Positions 34,390 to 45,584 of a stretch of 64,000 bases of DNA are shown one piece after another. The notes under the pieces were generated by a model. The model was not told where the DNA came from, searched no databases, and saw nothing but the letters and a program-made list of their open reading frames with translations. The stretch lies in contig NC_077233.1 in the NCBI RefSeq assembly GCF_027887165.1, positions 184,257,517 to 184,321,516 on the forward strand. The letters are read 5' to 3'. A program made the position numbers and the translations under genes. Source of the stretch: Monodelphis domestica. Taxonomy: Eukaryota > Chordata > Mammalia > Didelphimorphia > Didelphidae. Numbering within the stretch: position 1 is the stretch's first letter; each line of letters starts with the position of its first letter.

Positions 34390-34690
34390 TAAGAAGAAGC
34401 AAAACAAAGGCAGAGGAAATATCAGCGGCGCGCTCACGGTCTTCAAGGCTCAGTAGGAGCCCTTCACCCCACTCCAGCTCCAGCTCTGTGGGAAGCTCAA
34501 AGAAGTCCTGCTTCTCTTGGAGCTACAAAAGAAAGAGATCAGACAGGAGACGGGCCGCCCCTTTCGGCAGGCCACGAGTCATCATTTCTTCAGGCTTCAG
34601 AAGCCAATGAGAGAATTCTTCGTCATCACACATGACAAATGTCTGAGTCAGCCTGACCCGAAGCGAGCTTCCCCCAAGCTTCCACATGGT
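34390..34690 (+). other. Possible decayed Arg/Ser-rich coding fragment
   Basis: A plus frame (within 34290-34610) carries RSRSSRLSRSPSPHSSSSSV followed by a basic YKRKRSDRRR. A second frame continues to about 34690 with basic protein-like sequence, as if a frameshift separated them. A donor-like GTAAGC follows at 34689. It could be a retrocopy of an RS-domain gene or chance; no family is named. Confidence 0.25.
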
Positions 34691-34837
34691 AAGCTTTGGA
34701 TTGGAACCAGTCAGGGAATATCCGGGGTGTGCCAAGGACTGGTCCCCTGGGCTAGTATAGCCCCATTATACTTAAAACGTAGTGACCTGCTATTATTTAT
34801 AGTTTTATTCATTGATTCCCCTGAACACGTACATAGG

Positions 34838-35080
34838 CTTAACAGTGGCATCATGGATAGAGCTCTAGACCTACAACTGGGAACACATCAATTCAAATCT
34901 GTGTGACCCCATGCAAGTCACTTCACCTCTGTCTGCCTCAGTTTTCTTCCCTACAAAATGAGGATCATAATAGCCCCTACCCAGGGCTCTTGGAGGATCA
35001 AATGGGAGGTTTGTATACAGTCCTTTGGCAAGCACATACGCTCTATACAAATCTCAGCTCTCCTTATTATTACTAGCACA
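34838..35080 (+). mobile_element. MIR-like SINE
   Basis: CACTTCACCTCTGTCTGCCT and CCTACAAAATGAGGATCATA are plus-strand MIR words. Confidence 0.7.
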
Positions 35081-35308
35081 CCCTCTATAGGATCATAGAA
35101 CTCAGAGCTCCGCGGGAGCTTACAAGAACCTTCATCTGGCTCTTCACTTTACAGATAAGACCCCCGAGGCCCAAATCCATCAGTGAACAATCATTCCTTC
35201 GGCAGGGTGCGGTAGGCGCTGTGCTAAGCACTGAGGATAGCATGGAAGGCAAAAACACGGTCTCTGCCACTAGAGTTCACATTCTAATGGTTAGTAAAGA
35301 AATTAACT

Positions 35309-35544
35309 AAGACTATGGCTGTTACTCAATCAAGTATGACTCTCTGGGGTTTTCTTGGCAGAGATACTGGAGTGGTCTGCCATTTCCTTCTCCAGCTCAT
35401 TTGACAGATGAGGAGACTGAGGCAAACAGAGTGAAGTGACTGGCCCAGGGTCAAACAGCTAAAAGTGCCAGAGGCCACATTTGAACTTAGGTCCTCCTGA
35501 CCCCAGGGCTGGGGCTCCATCCACGGGGCCACCTAGCTGCCCCA
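35309..35544 (-). mobile_element. SINE type B, full length
   Basis: GGGGTTTTCTTGGCAGAGAT, CCATTTCCTTCTCCAGCTCA and the head CCACCTAGCTGCCCC are all present. Confidence 0.9.
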
Positions 35545-35714
35545 CAGTTACAAAAACAGTAAATAGCAGAGGTGGGATCCCAATCCAGTGAGCCAAGTGG
35601 TCTTTTTGCTTCCAGTAGTAGAAAATATCAAAAAACAAATTTTTACACTTGTATGCTGTGGAATTCTCTCCTTCTTCATGTTTGCCTCCTAGCTTCCTTT
35701 ACTGGCTCTTTCCT

Positions 35715-36240
<526 letters not shown>

Positions 36241-36445
36241 CCTTACCTTCCATCTTCAAATCAATACTAAGTAGCAGTTCTAAGGCAGAATAGCAGTAAA
36301 GGCTAGGCAATTGGGATTAAGTGACTTAGCTCAGGGTCACATAGCTAGGAAATGTCTGAGGCTACATTTGAAACCAGGACCCCTGCCTCTCCTCCCATCA
36401 TTTCCAGACCTGGTTCTCTATTTACTGAGCCATCTAAATGTTCCT
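36241..36445 (-). mobile_element. SINE type A
   Basis: Begins CCTTACCTTCCATCTTC immediately after the CTTT/CCTT array. The head is diverged (GAGCCATCTAAATG). Confidence 0.85.
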
Positions 36446-36700
36446 CCATCCTTCTTTCAAGCCTCAGCTAAAATTCAGCCTTCCACAAGAAACTCTTCCC
36501 AGACCTCCTCACTCTTAATGCCTTCTCCCAAGATGATCTCCAGCGTAGCTGTCGCTATCTTGCTTGCACATGTTATTTTCCCCATCAGACTGAATTCCTG
36601 GAGAACAGAGACTGTCCTTTGTCTTTCTCTGTATGTCCGGTACTTTGTCCAGTGCCCGGCACATAGCAGACTTCAGGGACTGTCCCCTTGGGGAGAGCTA
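36446..36700 (+). mobile_element. L2 LINE 3' part
   Basis: TCCACAAGAAACTCTTCCCA and CAGTGCCCGGCACATAGCAG are L2 words. Confidence 0.7.
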
Positions 36701-36732
36701 GATTTCTCTCTTTCTGTTGCATTTCATTTTTT

Positions 36733-36929
36733 AAAAAACCCTCCCCTTCCACTTTAGAATCAATACCGTGTATTGGCTCCAAGACAGAAGAGTGGTAAGG
36801 GCTAGGTAATGGGGATCAAGTGACGTGCCCAGGGTCACACAGCTGAGGAGTGTCTGAGGCCAGATTTGAACCCAGGACCTCCCGTCTCCGGGCCTGGCTC
36901 TCAGTCTGCCGAGCCACCTAACTGCTCCC
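36733..36929 (-). mobile_element. SINE type A
   Basis: Complete; retains CpGs in the head (CCCGTCTCCGGGCCTGG, CTGCCGAGCC). Confidence 0.9.
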
Positions 36930-37140
36930 ATGACATTTTAATAAGATTCTACATTTAGCTAATGCCTTCACTATCTCCCAAGCACTTTCTTCACAATAGT
37001 TCTATTAAGTAGGTAATGCAAATATTGCTAGCCTGCTTTTACGGATGAGAAAACTAGAAATTCTGAGCGGATTCTGACCATGTTACTCCCCTACTCAACG
37101 AACTCCAGTGGCTCTCTACTTGTCTCAAGGATTAAATATA

Positions 37141-37325
37141 ATAATAAATAGCTATCACTTATGGAGCACTTTCTATATTTCAGAGAATGCTTCATAATTA
37201 TTTTCTCACTGGTGCCTCACAACAATCCTGGAAGAGAGATGTTATTATTGTCCTCATTTTACAGATGAGGAAACTGAGGCACATAGACGTTAAGTGACTT
37301 GTCCAGGTTCATACATCTACACTTG
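37141..37325 (-). mobile_element. MIR-like SINE
   Basis: Has CTCATTTTACAGATGAGG and AGTGACTTGTCCAGGTTCAT. An L2-like scrap (TGTTACTCCCCTACTCAACG) precedes it at about 37080. Confidence 0.8.
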
Positions 37326-37329
37326 GGGT

Positions 37330-38164
37330 CTATCCTGAATGCACCCACTTCCGAAAGGCCATTCACGGGAAATGGGACCCAGCCCTCCCTTCCGTGTGAG
37401 AACCTGAGCTCTTCTTCTGACTCCTGGGAGCCCTGGACGGCTCTTGTCTGAGAAGGGACACAATGCATTTTTCTTGGTCCCCGTAAGCTGTTCAGACTTT
37501 CCGGAGCAGTTTAGACACCCCTCTCGCCTCCCCTTCTCTCTTTCTCACTGATTTACCTTGACTATTGAGCCAAGTTGCGTATCATCACTGCTAGGGGTGG
37601 GAAGGGAAAAGTTCTTGCTTTTGACATGGAACTACTAACATTGGCATTTAGCCAGCCAAGCGGATTACCCCAGAATGAGAGGAGGAAGAGCCATCTAGAG
37701 AACAGCAGGAAAGGAGAACAAGGGAGTGGGAGTTGCTTTTTCTGACGGCAGCTGAAGTCGGTAGCTGTTTTGCCGGGTACACATATTAGAAGCACCACGA
37801 TACCCCCACTGCCGAGCCCCTTCCCCTCTTCTGCCTTACATCCAAGACAAAGTATTGATTTTTTATATAGTTACATTTTCATTTTTTATTGCTGATGCAT
37901 TTTATTTATCATAGTATTGATTTTAAGACAGATTAAAAAAAAAAAAGAACCAATCTGATCGGAGGGAATATCTGTGCTTTTTCTCAGTACATGCATTAGT
38001 AGGACCAACCTGACAAAAGCAAAATATGTGATCTCCTAGATCATGTGACTCAAAGGGTAAAGGCAAAAAATGAATATTGGTTTAAGAGTGAGAAGACTTT
38101 GACTGAAAACCCAGGCCTATCCTTTATGGCCTGTATGACCTCAGGCAAGTCATTTAATCTCAAT
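37330..38164. other. Mostly unassigned segment before the solo LTR
   Basis: A worn type A tail appears at 37818-37935. From about 38085 to 38164 a plus-strand MIR-like element (CAGGCAAGTCATTTAATCTC) is cut by the LTR; its continuation lies at 39727-39790. Confidence 0.4.
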
Positions 38165-38227
38165 TGTTAGGGTCCGTTTAGGGGCCAAAGGAACAGAACA
38201 GAGGATGCAATCAGCACAGAGAGGTGG

Positions 38228-38308
38228 TTTATTGTAACTCACTTCACACGTGTGGGGAGGAGCCCAAAGGGGGTTCCCCCCCAGCAAACTTTAAGGCAGG
38301 CTTAAATA
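38228..38308 (-). promoter_or_regulatory. LTR core promoter and poly(A) signal
   Basis: Minus-strand TATTTAAG at 38308-38301, then AATAAA at 38233-38228. The spacing would place the cap site near 38275 and the R/U5 border near 38210, a normal short-R arrangement. Activity is not shown by the sequence. Confidence 0.55.
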
Positions 38309-38340
38309 CCCTTGGGGCTGACCATGGAGCTTACCGAGGG

Positions 38341-39684
38341 TCAATGTGGTTATCACGCAGGGTGGAGGGGTCAAGGTGGTTATCACACAGGGTGGAGGGG
38401 TCAAGGTGGTTATCACGCAGGGTGGAGGGGTCAATGTGGTTATCACGCAGGGTGGAGGGGTCAAGGTGGTTATCACACAGGGTGGAGGGGTCAAGGTGGT
38501 TATCACACAGGGTGGAGGGGTCAAGGTGGTTATCACGCAGGGTGGAGGGGTCAATGTGGTTATCACGCAGGGTGGAGGGGTCAAGGTGGTTATCACACAG
38601 GGTGGAGGGGTCAAGGTGGTTATCACGCAGGGTGGAGGGGTCAATGTGGTTATCACGCAGGGTGGAGGGGTCAAGGTGGTTATCACACAGGGTGGAGGGG
38701 TCAAGGTGGTTATCACACAGGGTGGAGGGGTCAAGGTGGTTATCACGCAGGGTGGAGGGGTCAATGTGGTTATCACGCAGGGTGGAGGGGTCAAGGTGGT
38801 TATCACACAGGGTGGAGGGGTCAAGGTGGTTATCACACAGGGTGGAGGGGTCAATGTGGTTATCACGCAGGGTGGAGGGGTCAAGGTGGTTATCACGCAG
38901 GGTGGAGGGGTCAATGTGGTTATCACGCAGGGTGGAGGGGTCAATGTGGTTATCACGCAGGGTGGAGGGGTCAAGGTGGTTATCACGCAGGGTGGAGGGG
39001 TCAAGGTGGTTATCACGCAGGGTGGAGGGGTCAAGGTGGTTATCACGCAGGGTGGAGGGGTCAATGTGGTTATCACGCAGGGTGGAGGGGTCAAGGTGGT
39101 TATCACGCAGGGTGGAGGGGTCAAGGTGGTTATCACGCAGGGTGGAGGGGTCAAGGTGGTTATCACGCAGGGTGGAGGGGTCAATGTGGTTATCACGCAG
39201 GGTGGAGGGGTCAAGGTGGTTATCACGCAGGGTGGAGGGGTCAATGTGGTTATCACACAGGGTGGAGGGGTCAAGGTGGTTATCACACAGGGTGGAGGGG
39301 TCAATGTGGTTATCACGCAGGGTGGAGGGGTCAAGGTGGTTATCACACAGGGTGGAGGGGTCAAGGTGGTTATCACACAGGGTGGAGGGGTCAAGGTGGT
39401 TATCATGCAGGGTGGAGGGGTCAAGGTGGTTATCACACAGGGTGGAGGGGTCAAGGTGGTTATCACACAGGGTGGAGGGGTCAATGTGGTTATCACACAG
39501 GGTGGAGGGGTCAATGTGGTTATCACACAGGGTGGAGGGGTCAAGGTGGTTATCACACAGGGTGGAGGGGTCAAGGTGGTTATCACACAGGGTGGAGGGG
39601 TCAAGGTGGTTATCACGCAGGGTGGAGGGGTCAAGGTGGTTATCACACAGGGTGGAGGGGTCAATGTGGTTATCACGCAGGGTG
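38341..39684. repeat. 30 bp minisatellite, 44 full units plus a partial
   Basis: Unit starts TCAAGGTGGTTATCACGCAG and ends GGTGGAGGGG; the 45th copy stops after 24 bases. The register is perfect for 1344 bp. Only two sites vary: base 5 (G in 30 units, T in 15) and the CpG in CACGCAG (25 intact, 19 CACACAG, 1 CATGCAG). Because 30 is divisible by three, three forward frames and one reverse frame stay open for 460-502 codons; these are repeat artefacts, not genes. Confidence 0.98.
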
Positions 39685-39994
39685 CTTATCTACACCAGGT
39701 TCGTTGGCCTAGTTCCCTTTCACAATCAGTAAGTAAAAGGAGGAGGAAGAGACAATGACCCCTTTCCAGCCTTAAATTTATGATCCTAGGACAATTCTTC
39801 CTTTTGAGAAAAAAAGTATTGATGCCCCAAATTCCATCTCATTTCTCATTGTCCTCTTAAATCAAACTTTTCTGAAAGAATAAACATTAGCCCAGAATAG
39901 TTGGTCAGAGTATAGAAGTCACAGAGGCAAAGAAAGAGGAAGGCTGAGTGATCAAGCACCAATGGCCAAGTGAAGGGGGTTGCCCTTGTTTTCT

Positions 39995-40160
39995 TTCGCT
40001 CTTTCTCTCTCTCCCTCTTCCTCTTTCCCTCTCTCTCTCTTCCTCTCTCTCCTCATTCCCTCGCTCTTCCTCTTTTTCTCTCTCCCTTCTCTCTTCCTCT
40101 CTCTGTCTCCCTCTCCCCCATCTCTGTCTCTGTCTGTCTGTCTGCCTCTCTCTCTTTCCT
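39995..40160. repeat. CT-rich low-complexity tract
   Basis: Degenerate CTCT/CCCT/CTTT with TCTG units at 40127-40142. Confidence 0.93.
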
Positions 40161-40194
40161 GGCTCAGTCCTGATCTACCATGCCCTCCCCATGG

Positions 40195-40570
40195 CAAGAG
40201 GACCTATACAAACTGATGCAAAGTGCAGTGATAAGAACCAGATCATTGTACATATTAACAGCAATGTTGTAATGATGATCAACTGTGAAAGCCTTGGCTA
40301 CTCTACTCGATACAATGATCTAAGATAATTCCAAAGGACTCAGGATGAAATTTACCTCAAGACAGAGAATTGATGAACTGAATGCAAATTGAAGTCGAAT
40401 TTTCCCATTTCCTTTATTTTTCTTGCTTTTTTTGAAATATGGAAATGTGTTTTCCATGATTCACATGTTCTTTTTAGTGGATGAAGAGTGAGAGGAAGGG
40501 AGGGAATTTGGAATTCAAATTTTTAAAAAGGAAAAAATGTTAAAAGTAAATACTAAGTGTTAAAATTCTA
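40195..40570 (+). mobile_element. L1 3' end, older subfamily
   Basis: AACTGATGCAAAGTGCAGTG, AATTCCAAAGGACTCAGGAT and GGAATTCAAATTTTTAAAAA lead into an A-rich end. Confidence 0.72.
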
Positions 40571-40652
40571 TTAAAAAAAAAAAGGAACAAATAGCCTATG
40601 GCCTACCATGTTTAGCCCCAGGCTCTATATTATTCTCTCCCTTGGATTTTTT

Positions 40653-40850
40653 TGCTTAAACCCTTACCTTCCGTCTTGGAGTCAATACTGTGTATTGGCT
40701 CCAAGGCAGAAGAGTGGTAAGGGCTAGGCAATGGGGGTCAAGTGACTTGCCCAGGGTCACATAGCTAGGAAGTGGCTGAGGCCAGATTTGAACCTAGGAC
40801 CTCCCATCTCTAGTCATAGCTCTCAATCCACTGAGCTACCCAGCTGCCCC
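40653..40850 (-). mobile_element. SINE type A with a perfect target-site duplication
   Basis: Full length and close to consensus. The 18 bp word CTCTCCCTTGGATTTTTT occurs intact on both sides (40635-40652 and 40851-40868), the mark of L1-machinery insertion and of a comparatively young copy. Confidence 0.95.
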
Positions 40851-40869
40851 CTCTCCCTTGGATTTTTTG

Positions 40870-41855
40870 CCATTTCCTATTCTTCCAAACTGCTTAGACC
40901 AGTCTGACTTTCAGTCTCAGCCCCAAATACCTTTGTCACTGAAGCCACCAGATTACTCCCCACCCACTTCAGTCCCTGACCTTCCATCCCAAACATCTGT
41001 GACATCCCCTCACCTCTACAAAAGAGCATCAGCGGATGCTGAGCCTGGAGCCGGGAGAGGAGATGCAAAGACACATGCCCTTGGTGACAACAGGACCCCA
41101 TCCCTGGAGACGGAGCTGATCTGGAGTTCTAGCCTCCAGTTGATAATAAACCTGTGGGAACCAGGCCTGTATGAATAATGTATTCCAGGCCCTGCTGCAA
41201 CCCAGACCTCTTCACAGCAAGCCCTGTAAATAATTAATAGTATCAATGGAGACTTGCCTCACACAATAAATCCTTGTTGTGGTTCGGGCAATTTTTTCAG
41301 TACGATTAGACAGGAAGAATGTCCCCAGATACTGAGAGTTATACCATAAGCTCGCTTCTTCCACCTTCACTTTCTTTTTTATTGGACCAAAACAGGTAAG
41401 GAGAAAGCAGTAAATGTTTTAGGTTCCATATGGCTGTCTGAAGCTAGCCCCAACCGACCCCAGCCCTCCTCTTATCTTGATAAAGGAAGGTAGTAGCCAA
41501 GTATTGGGGGCCAGATCACTGTCACCAGTGCAGAAGGGTTGGAAAAGAGCCCATTAATCAACGGCTAGGTCATAAGAACATAGACCTGGAAGGGGCCCGA
41601 CTTTCTCATTTTCCAGATCAAGACACTGACGCATAGGGAGATTTAGTGGCTTGCCCATGAGCACACAGTCAGACAGTGTCAACTGGGATTTGGACCCTGG
41701 TCCCCTGATCTCAGAACTCTTTCCACTGTCCTACTCAGCCCAGTCAGGAAATGTGAATTTCAAACAGACACAGTCTTTCTTCCTTGAATGACTGAAAGGT
41801 AAGGCTATATCAAAGTGCCTCATGGAGAAAAGAATTTTGAAGAAAAGGAACTTCC
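40870..41855. other. Mostly unassigned segment
   Basis: A MIR-like minus fragment lies at 41595-41740 (GACACTGACGCATAGGGAG). A 106-codon plus frame at 40858-41178 starts in the SINE flank and has no motif. No exon supported. Confidence 0.35.
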
Positions 41856-41856
41856 A

Positions 41857-42016
41857 GGGCAGCTAGGAAGCACAGCGGATAGAGTGCCAGGCTTAGAGAT
41901 AGAAAGTCCTGTGTTCAAGTCTGATCTCAGACGCTTCTTAGCTGTGTGACCCTGGGCAAGTCACTTAACCCCACTTGCCTAGCCCTTGATGCTCTTCTGT
42001 CTTATAATTGATACTA
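41857..42016 (+). mobile_element. SINE type A, tail merging into GGAA/GGAT array
   Basis: Intact to CTTCTGTCTTATAATTGATA; then ACTAAGGAAGGATGG passes straight into the array. Confidence 0.87.
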
Positions 42017-42810
42017 AGGAAGGATGGATGGATAGAAGGAAGGAAAGAAGGAAGGAAGCAAGGAAGGAAGGAAGGGAGGAAGGAAGGAAGGCAGGAAGGA
42101 AGGAAGGAAGGAAGGAAGGAAGGAAGGAAGGAAGGAAGGAAGAAAGGAAAAGAAAGAAGGGAAGGAAGGAAAGATGAATGGATGGATGGATGGATGGATG
42201 GATGGATGGATGGATGGATGGATGGAAAAAAGGAAGGAAGGAAGGAAAGATGAATGGATGGATGGAAAAAAGGAAGGAAGGAAAGATGGATGGATGGATG
42301 GATGGAAAATGGAAGGAAGGAGGAAAGCAAAGAAGGAAGGAAAGAAGGATGTATGGATGGAAAGGACAGAAGGAAGGAAGGAAGGAAGGAAGGAAGGAAG
42401 GAAGGAAGGAAGGAAGGAAGGAAGGAAGGAAGGAAGGAAGGAAGGGAGGGAGGGAGGGAGGAAGGGAGGGAGGAAGGAAGGAAGGAAGGAAGGAAGGAAG
42501 GAAGGAAAAGAAAGAAGGGAAGGAAGGAAAGATGAATGGATGGATGGATGGATGGATGGATGGATGGAAAAAAGGAAGGAAGGAAAGATGAATGGATGGA
42601 TGGAAAAAAGGAAGGAAGGAAAGATGGATGGATGGATGGATGGAAAATGGAAGGAAGGAGGAAAGCAAAGAAGGAAGGAAAGAAGGATGTATGGATGGAA
42701 AGGACAGAAGGAAGGAAGGAAGGAAGGAAGGAAGGAAGGAAGGAAGGAAGGAAGGAAGGAAGGAAGGAAGGGAGGGAGGGAGGGAGGGAGGAAGGAAGGA
42801 AGGAAGGAGA
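42016..42810. repeat. Composite GGAA/GGAT array with a 358 bp internal duplication
   Basis: GGAA to 42145; then a composite block (GGAAAAGAAAGAAGGG, GATGAATGG, GGAT run, GGAAAAAAGG, GATGTATGG, GGACAGAAGG, GGAA run, GGGA run) starts at 42146 and again at 42504. The two blocks agree in order and in rare interruptions, differing mainly in the length of the GGAT and GGAA runs. Confidence 0.95.
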
Positions 42811-42829
42811 GTACTTAACTATGTAAAAA

Positions 42830-44455
42830 TTAAGCTAGAAAAGTAAAAAAGAGAGTCTTCTCACCTTATCACCTGAGTTCTACTCCCTCCAGCCCTTACC
42901 TCTCACCTAGAAACAAGTCTGCAGGAGGATTTGGACTATACCTTATCTAAACTGCCTATGTGTTAGCTGAATGAATGATCAATTTTGGAGGAACATAAAT
43001 GCCATTTCAGGAATACTGAAAGTCAGTGGACTGAGGGATCAAAAAGCAGCAGGTAAACAAACAAAAAAAAAACTCTCAGTGCTGGAAGGACTCTTTCAAC
43101 CCTGTCACATTACAGATGAGAAAGCTGAAGCTCAGGGAGATGAAGTAATTTACTCAAGGTCATACAGCTTGCCACTACCAAAGCTATCAGCCTCCTGACT
43201 CCCAGGCCAGAACGACATACATGATACCACAAACATCTGCATTGTTTCCTGCCAGTTTGTCCCCTGCAGTGGTTGTTTCTGTGTTCTACAAAAGTGAGAC
43301 AGCCTTGATTTTTTCTCACAGAATATTAAAAATTGCTACGAACGGTGAGCTTGAGCCCAGGCCATGATGGATGATTCCACAACAGTAATTTCATGGATCT
43401 CTGGAAGATTTGCTGCTACACCAGTTTTATGCCTTCCTAAGCATCCTTCCTGCCCCTTACCGTTTCCCTCTCCGCTGTCCTTTGCCCAAGACATTCTGTC
43501 TCTTTATGTTCTGCCCTTCTGACTGGCCTATAAAATCCTGCCTAAAAGCCTTCTGCTCCCCTATTCACAGTGAAGTAAGATTCAGTGCTTCAATCAGTCA
43601 ACAAGCACCTATTAAGTTCCAGGAACCAGATGCTAGGGATACAAATACACAGAACTAAATCATCTCTGCTTGAAAGGAGCTCACACTCTAAGGAGGGAGA
43701 GAACAAGTACATGTAAAATATAGAGATAAATAAAATTGTGTAATTTCTACAAATAAATACATACAAGATATAAAGCACAAAGACAATGAAATCGATCCTA
43801 CCCTTTAGGAACGTTATGTTTTGCCAGGAAAGACACGCACAAAACTAATGCAATAATAGTAGTCACTGGATGGGATCAGGAAAGGATGCATTCATGGTGG
43901 TGCCCAAGTTTTGATGGAAACAGCGTTCTCAAGAGGGGAGGACTAACGGCATTAGGTTCATGTATTGGGCTGAGAAAAGGCATGCAGGCTGGCCCGGGGT
44001 CACAGGGCATGGGATAGAGCTGGAAACACAGGCTGGACTCAGGGGGTGACATTTTTTTAAATTAAAAGTACTTAAAATTAGAAAAAAAACAAACAAAAAA
44101 CAACCAACCAACCAAGTGAAATGGCTCCTGCCTTCAAGAAGCTTGCATTCTAAAGGGGAGACAATGGAAACCCCTGGTATAAGCTGTTTAAATAAGGGAT
44201 AAGCTTATGGAGGGTAGCAACAGTCTTTTGCCTCTTTGTAACCCCAGGGCTTAGTACAATGCCTAGTTTGTAATAGATCATTATAGATTACTAATCAAAA
44301 AAAAGGCTGCTTGGCTGCAGGAAGAGCCCAAATGAAGCTGAAAACATGAATTTGCCAGGTTCCCATTTGGCACAGTTGGGAGACCTCCTCCTGCTTTGTT
44401 CGGTGGCCTTGGGAGTAGGAGCAAAGGGGACAGATGGTGGAGGGAGCCAAGGGCT
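42830..44455. other. Mixed segment with worn repeats
   Basis: MIR-like minus words at about 43085-43200 (TTACAGATGAGAAAGCTGAA), possible L2-derived sequence at 43430-43600 and 44190-44290 (GGCTTAGTACAATGCCTAG), otherwise unassigned. No supported exon. Confidence 0.4.
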
Positions 44456-44459
44456 GAAC

Positions 44460-44960
44460 AAGCAGTGCCGGAGGTTGTGCCTTAAGAAATGACAAACAAG
44501 ACGATGACAGAAAAATCCGGAAAGACTTCGATGACGTGATGCAAAGTGAAGTGAGCAGAACCAGGAGAAGGTTGTACACAGTCACAGCAATAACGTAGGA
44601 GGATTGACTGAGAATGGATGAACTATTATTAAGACAAGGATCCAGGACAACTCCAGGGACTCACGACAGAAAAAATAAAAAGACTATTTACCCCCATAAA
44701 AGGAACAGGAGTCCGAATGTAGATTGAAACACGCCATTCTTCACTTTATTTCCTCCATGAATTTTTCTCTCCATGCCTTGTTTTACAATGTGGCAAACTG
44801 GGAAATGTATATTAAATGACAATGCCTATATCAGCTTACCTGCCTTCTTGGGGAGGGAGGGAGGGAAAGGAGGGGAGATAAGGAAAAAAGAACCAGACAT
44901 AGATTTTTGGACGTTGCTCATGTGAGAATGTATTTCTCTTGGATAAACATATTTGTCATA
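44460..44960 (+). mobile_element. L1 3' end, older subfamily
   Basis: TGATGCAAAGTGAAGTGAGC, AGAACCAGGAGAAGGTTGTA and the GGGAGGGAGGGAGGGAAAGG run fit an L1 3' region; it decays into AT-rich sequence. Confidence 0.75.
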
Positions 44961-45140
44961 TAAATTATACTACATATATTTATTTTTAAATTTTATACAT
45001 TTATATAAATCAATATTTACTTGTATATTTATATAATTTAGTATATTTGTATAATTATATATCAAATTTGACTATATAAGCATATATTACATAATATGTA
45101 TTTTATTTGTAATATAATAAATATAAAAATAAAAATAAAT
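44960..45140. repeat. AT-rich low-complexity segment
   Basis: About 180 bp almost entirely A/T with irregular TATATA and ATTTATA words. Confidence 0.85.
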
Positions 45141-45584
45141 GGTAACAAAAATATATCTCTTCTGTATAAATGTGTAGGAATTACTACAATCTTTATCTTA
45201 GAGAAGCAAAATCAAAATCCAAAAAAAAGAGAAGAGCCTTTGTCATTGGAGGCTCTTCTGATTCGGGAACAGAGAATAGCCTAGACATTGACTACTCCTC
45301 TCAAGGGATTTTGATTTAAGCCAAAGGAATGAAACTCTAAATGTATAATTTTAGGGATGAGGTTAATCCTGCTTTAATGATGTACCTATTACAAGCTAAC
45401 ATAGATAAGCATTGCTATTAGCAGAAACCTTGCAGCTAGCCAATTCAAATGAAAAAACACATTTATTAAATCTACTAAATATAAGACGTGTTAGATCCTG
45501 GGCATAAAAAAGACAAAAATGAAAGTCTCTGTCTTCAAGAAGCTTCTAATTCTACTGGGAAGACAGTAAGAATTTACAGTTAGG

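Larger units (their letters stand above)
38165..39722 (-). mobile_element. Solo LTR of an endogenous retrovirus, class I-like
   Basis: The element has retroviral ends: on the minus strand it begins TGAAAGGGAACTAGG and ends ACCCTAACA. It is flanked by the 4 bp direct repeat CAAT (38161-38164 and 39723-39726), and no internal viral genes are present. Minus-strand signals are a TATA-like TATTTAAG (38308-38301) and AATAAA (38233-38228), giving a short R and U5. A TG start resembling TGAAAG plus a 4 bp duplication fits gammaretrovirus-related LTRs. About 1.34 kb of its 1.56 kb is a tandem array in the U3 region. It most likely formed by recombination between the two LTRs of a provirus. Confidence 0.8.

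Noticed and set aside
38341..39684. CRISPR array, since a 30 bp direct repeat recurs dozens of times
   Set aside because: Units are contiguous with no spacers, the sequence is in a retroviral LTR, and the surroundings are vertebrate.
38224..39758. Long repetitive proteins (460-502 codons in three plus frames and one minus frame)
   Set aside because: A 30 bp unit without stops keeps frames open automatically; there is no start context, signal peptide or non-repeat domain.
41979..42846. Repetitive proteins with GWMDGWMDG or IHPSIHPS motifs
   Set aside because: Translations of the GGAT/GGAA array.
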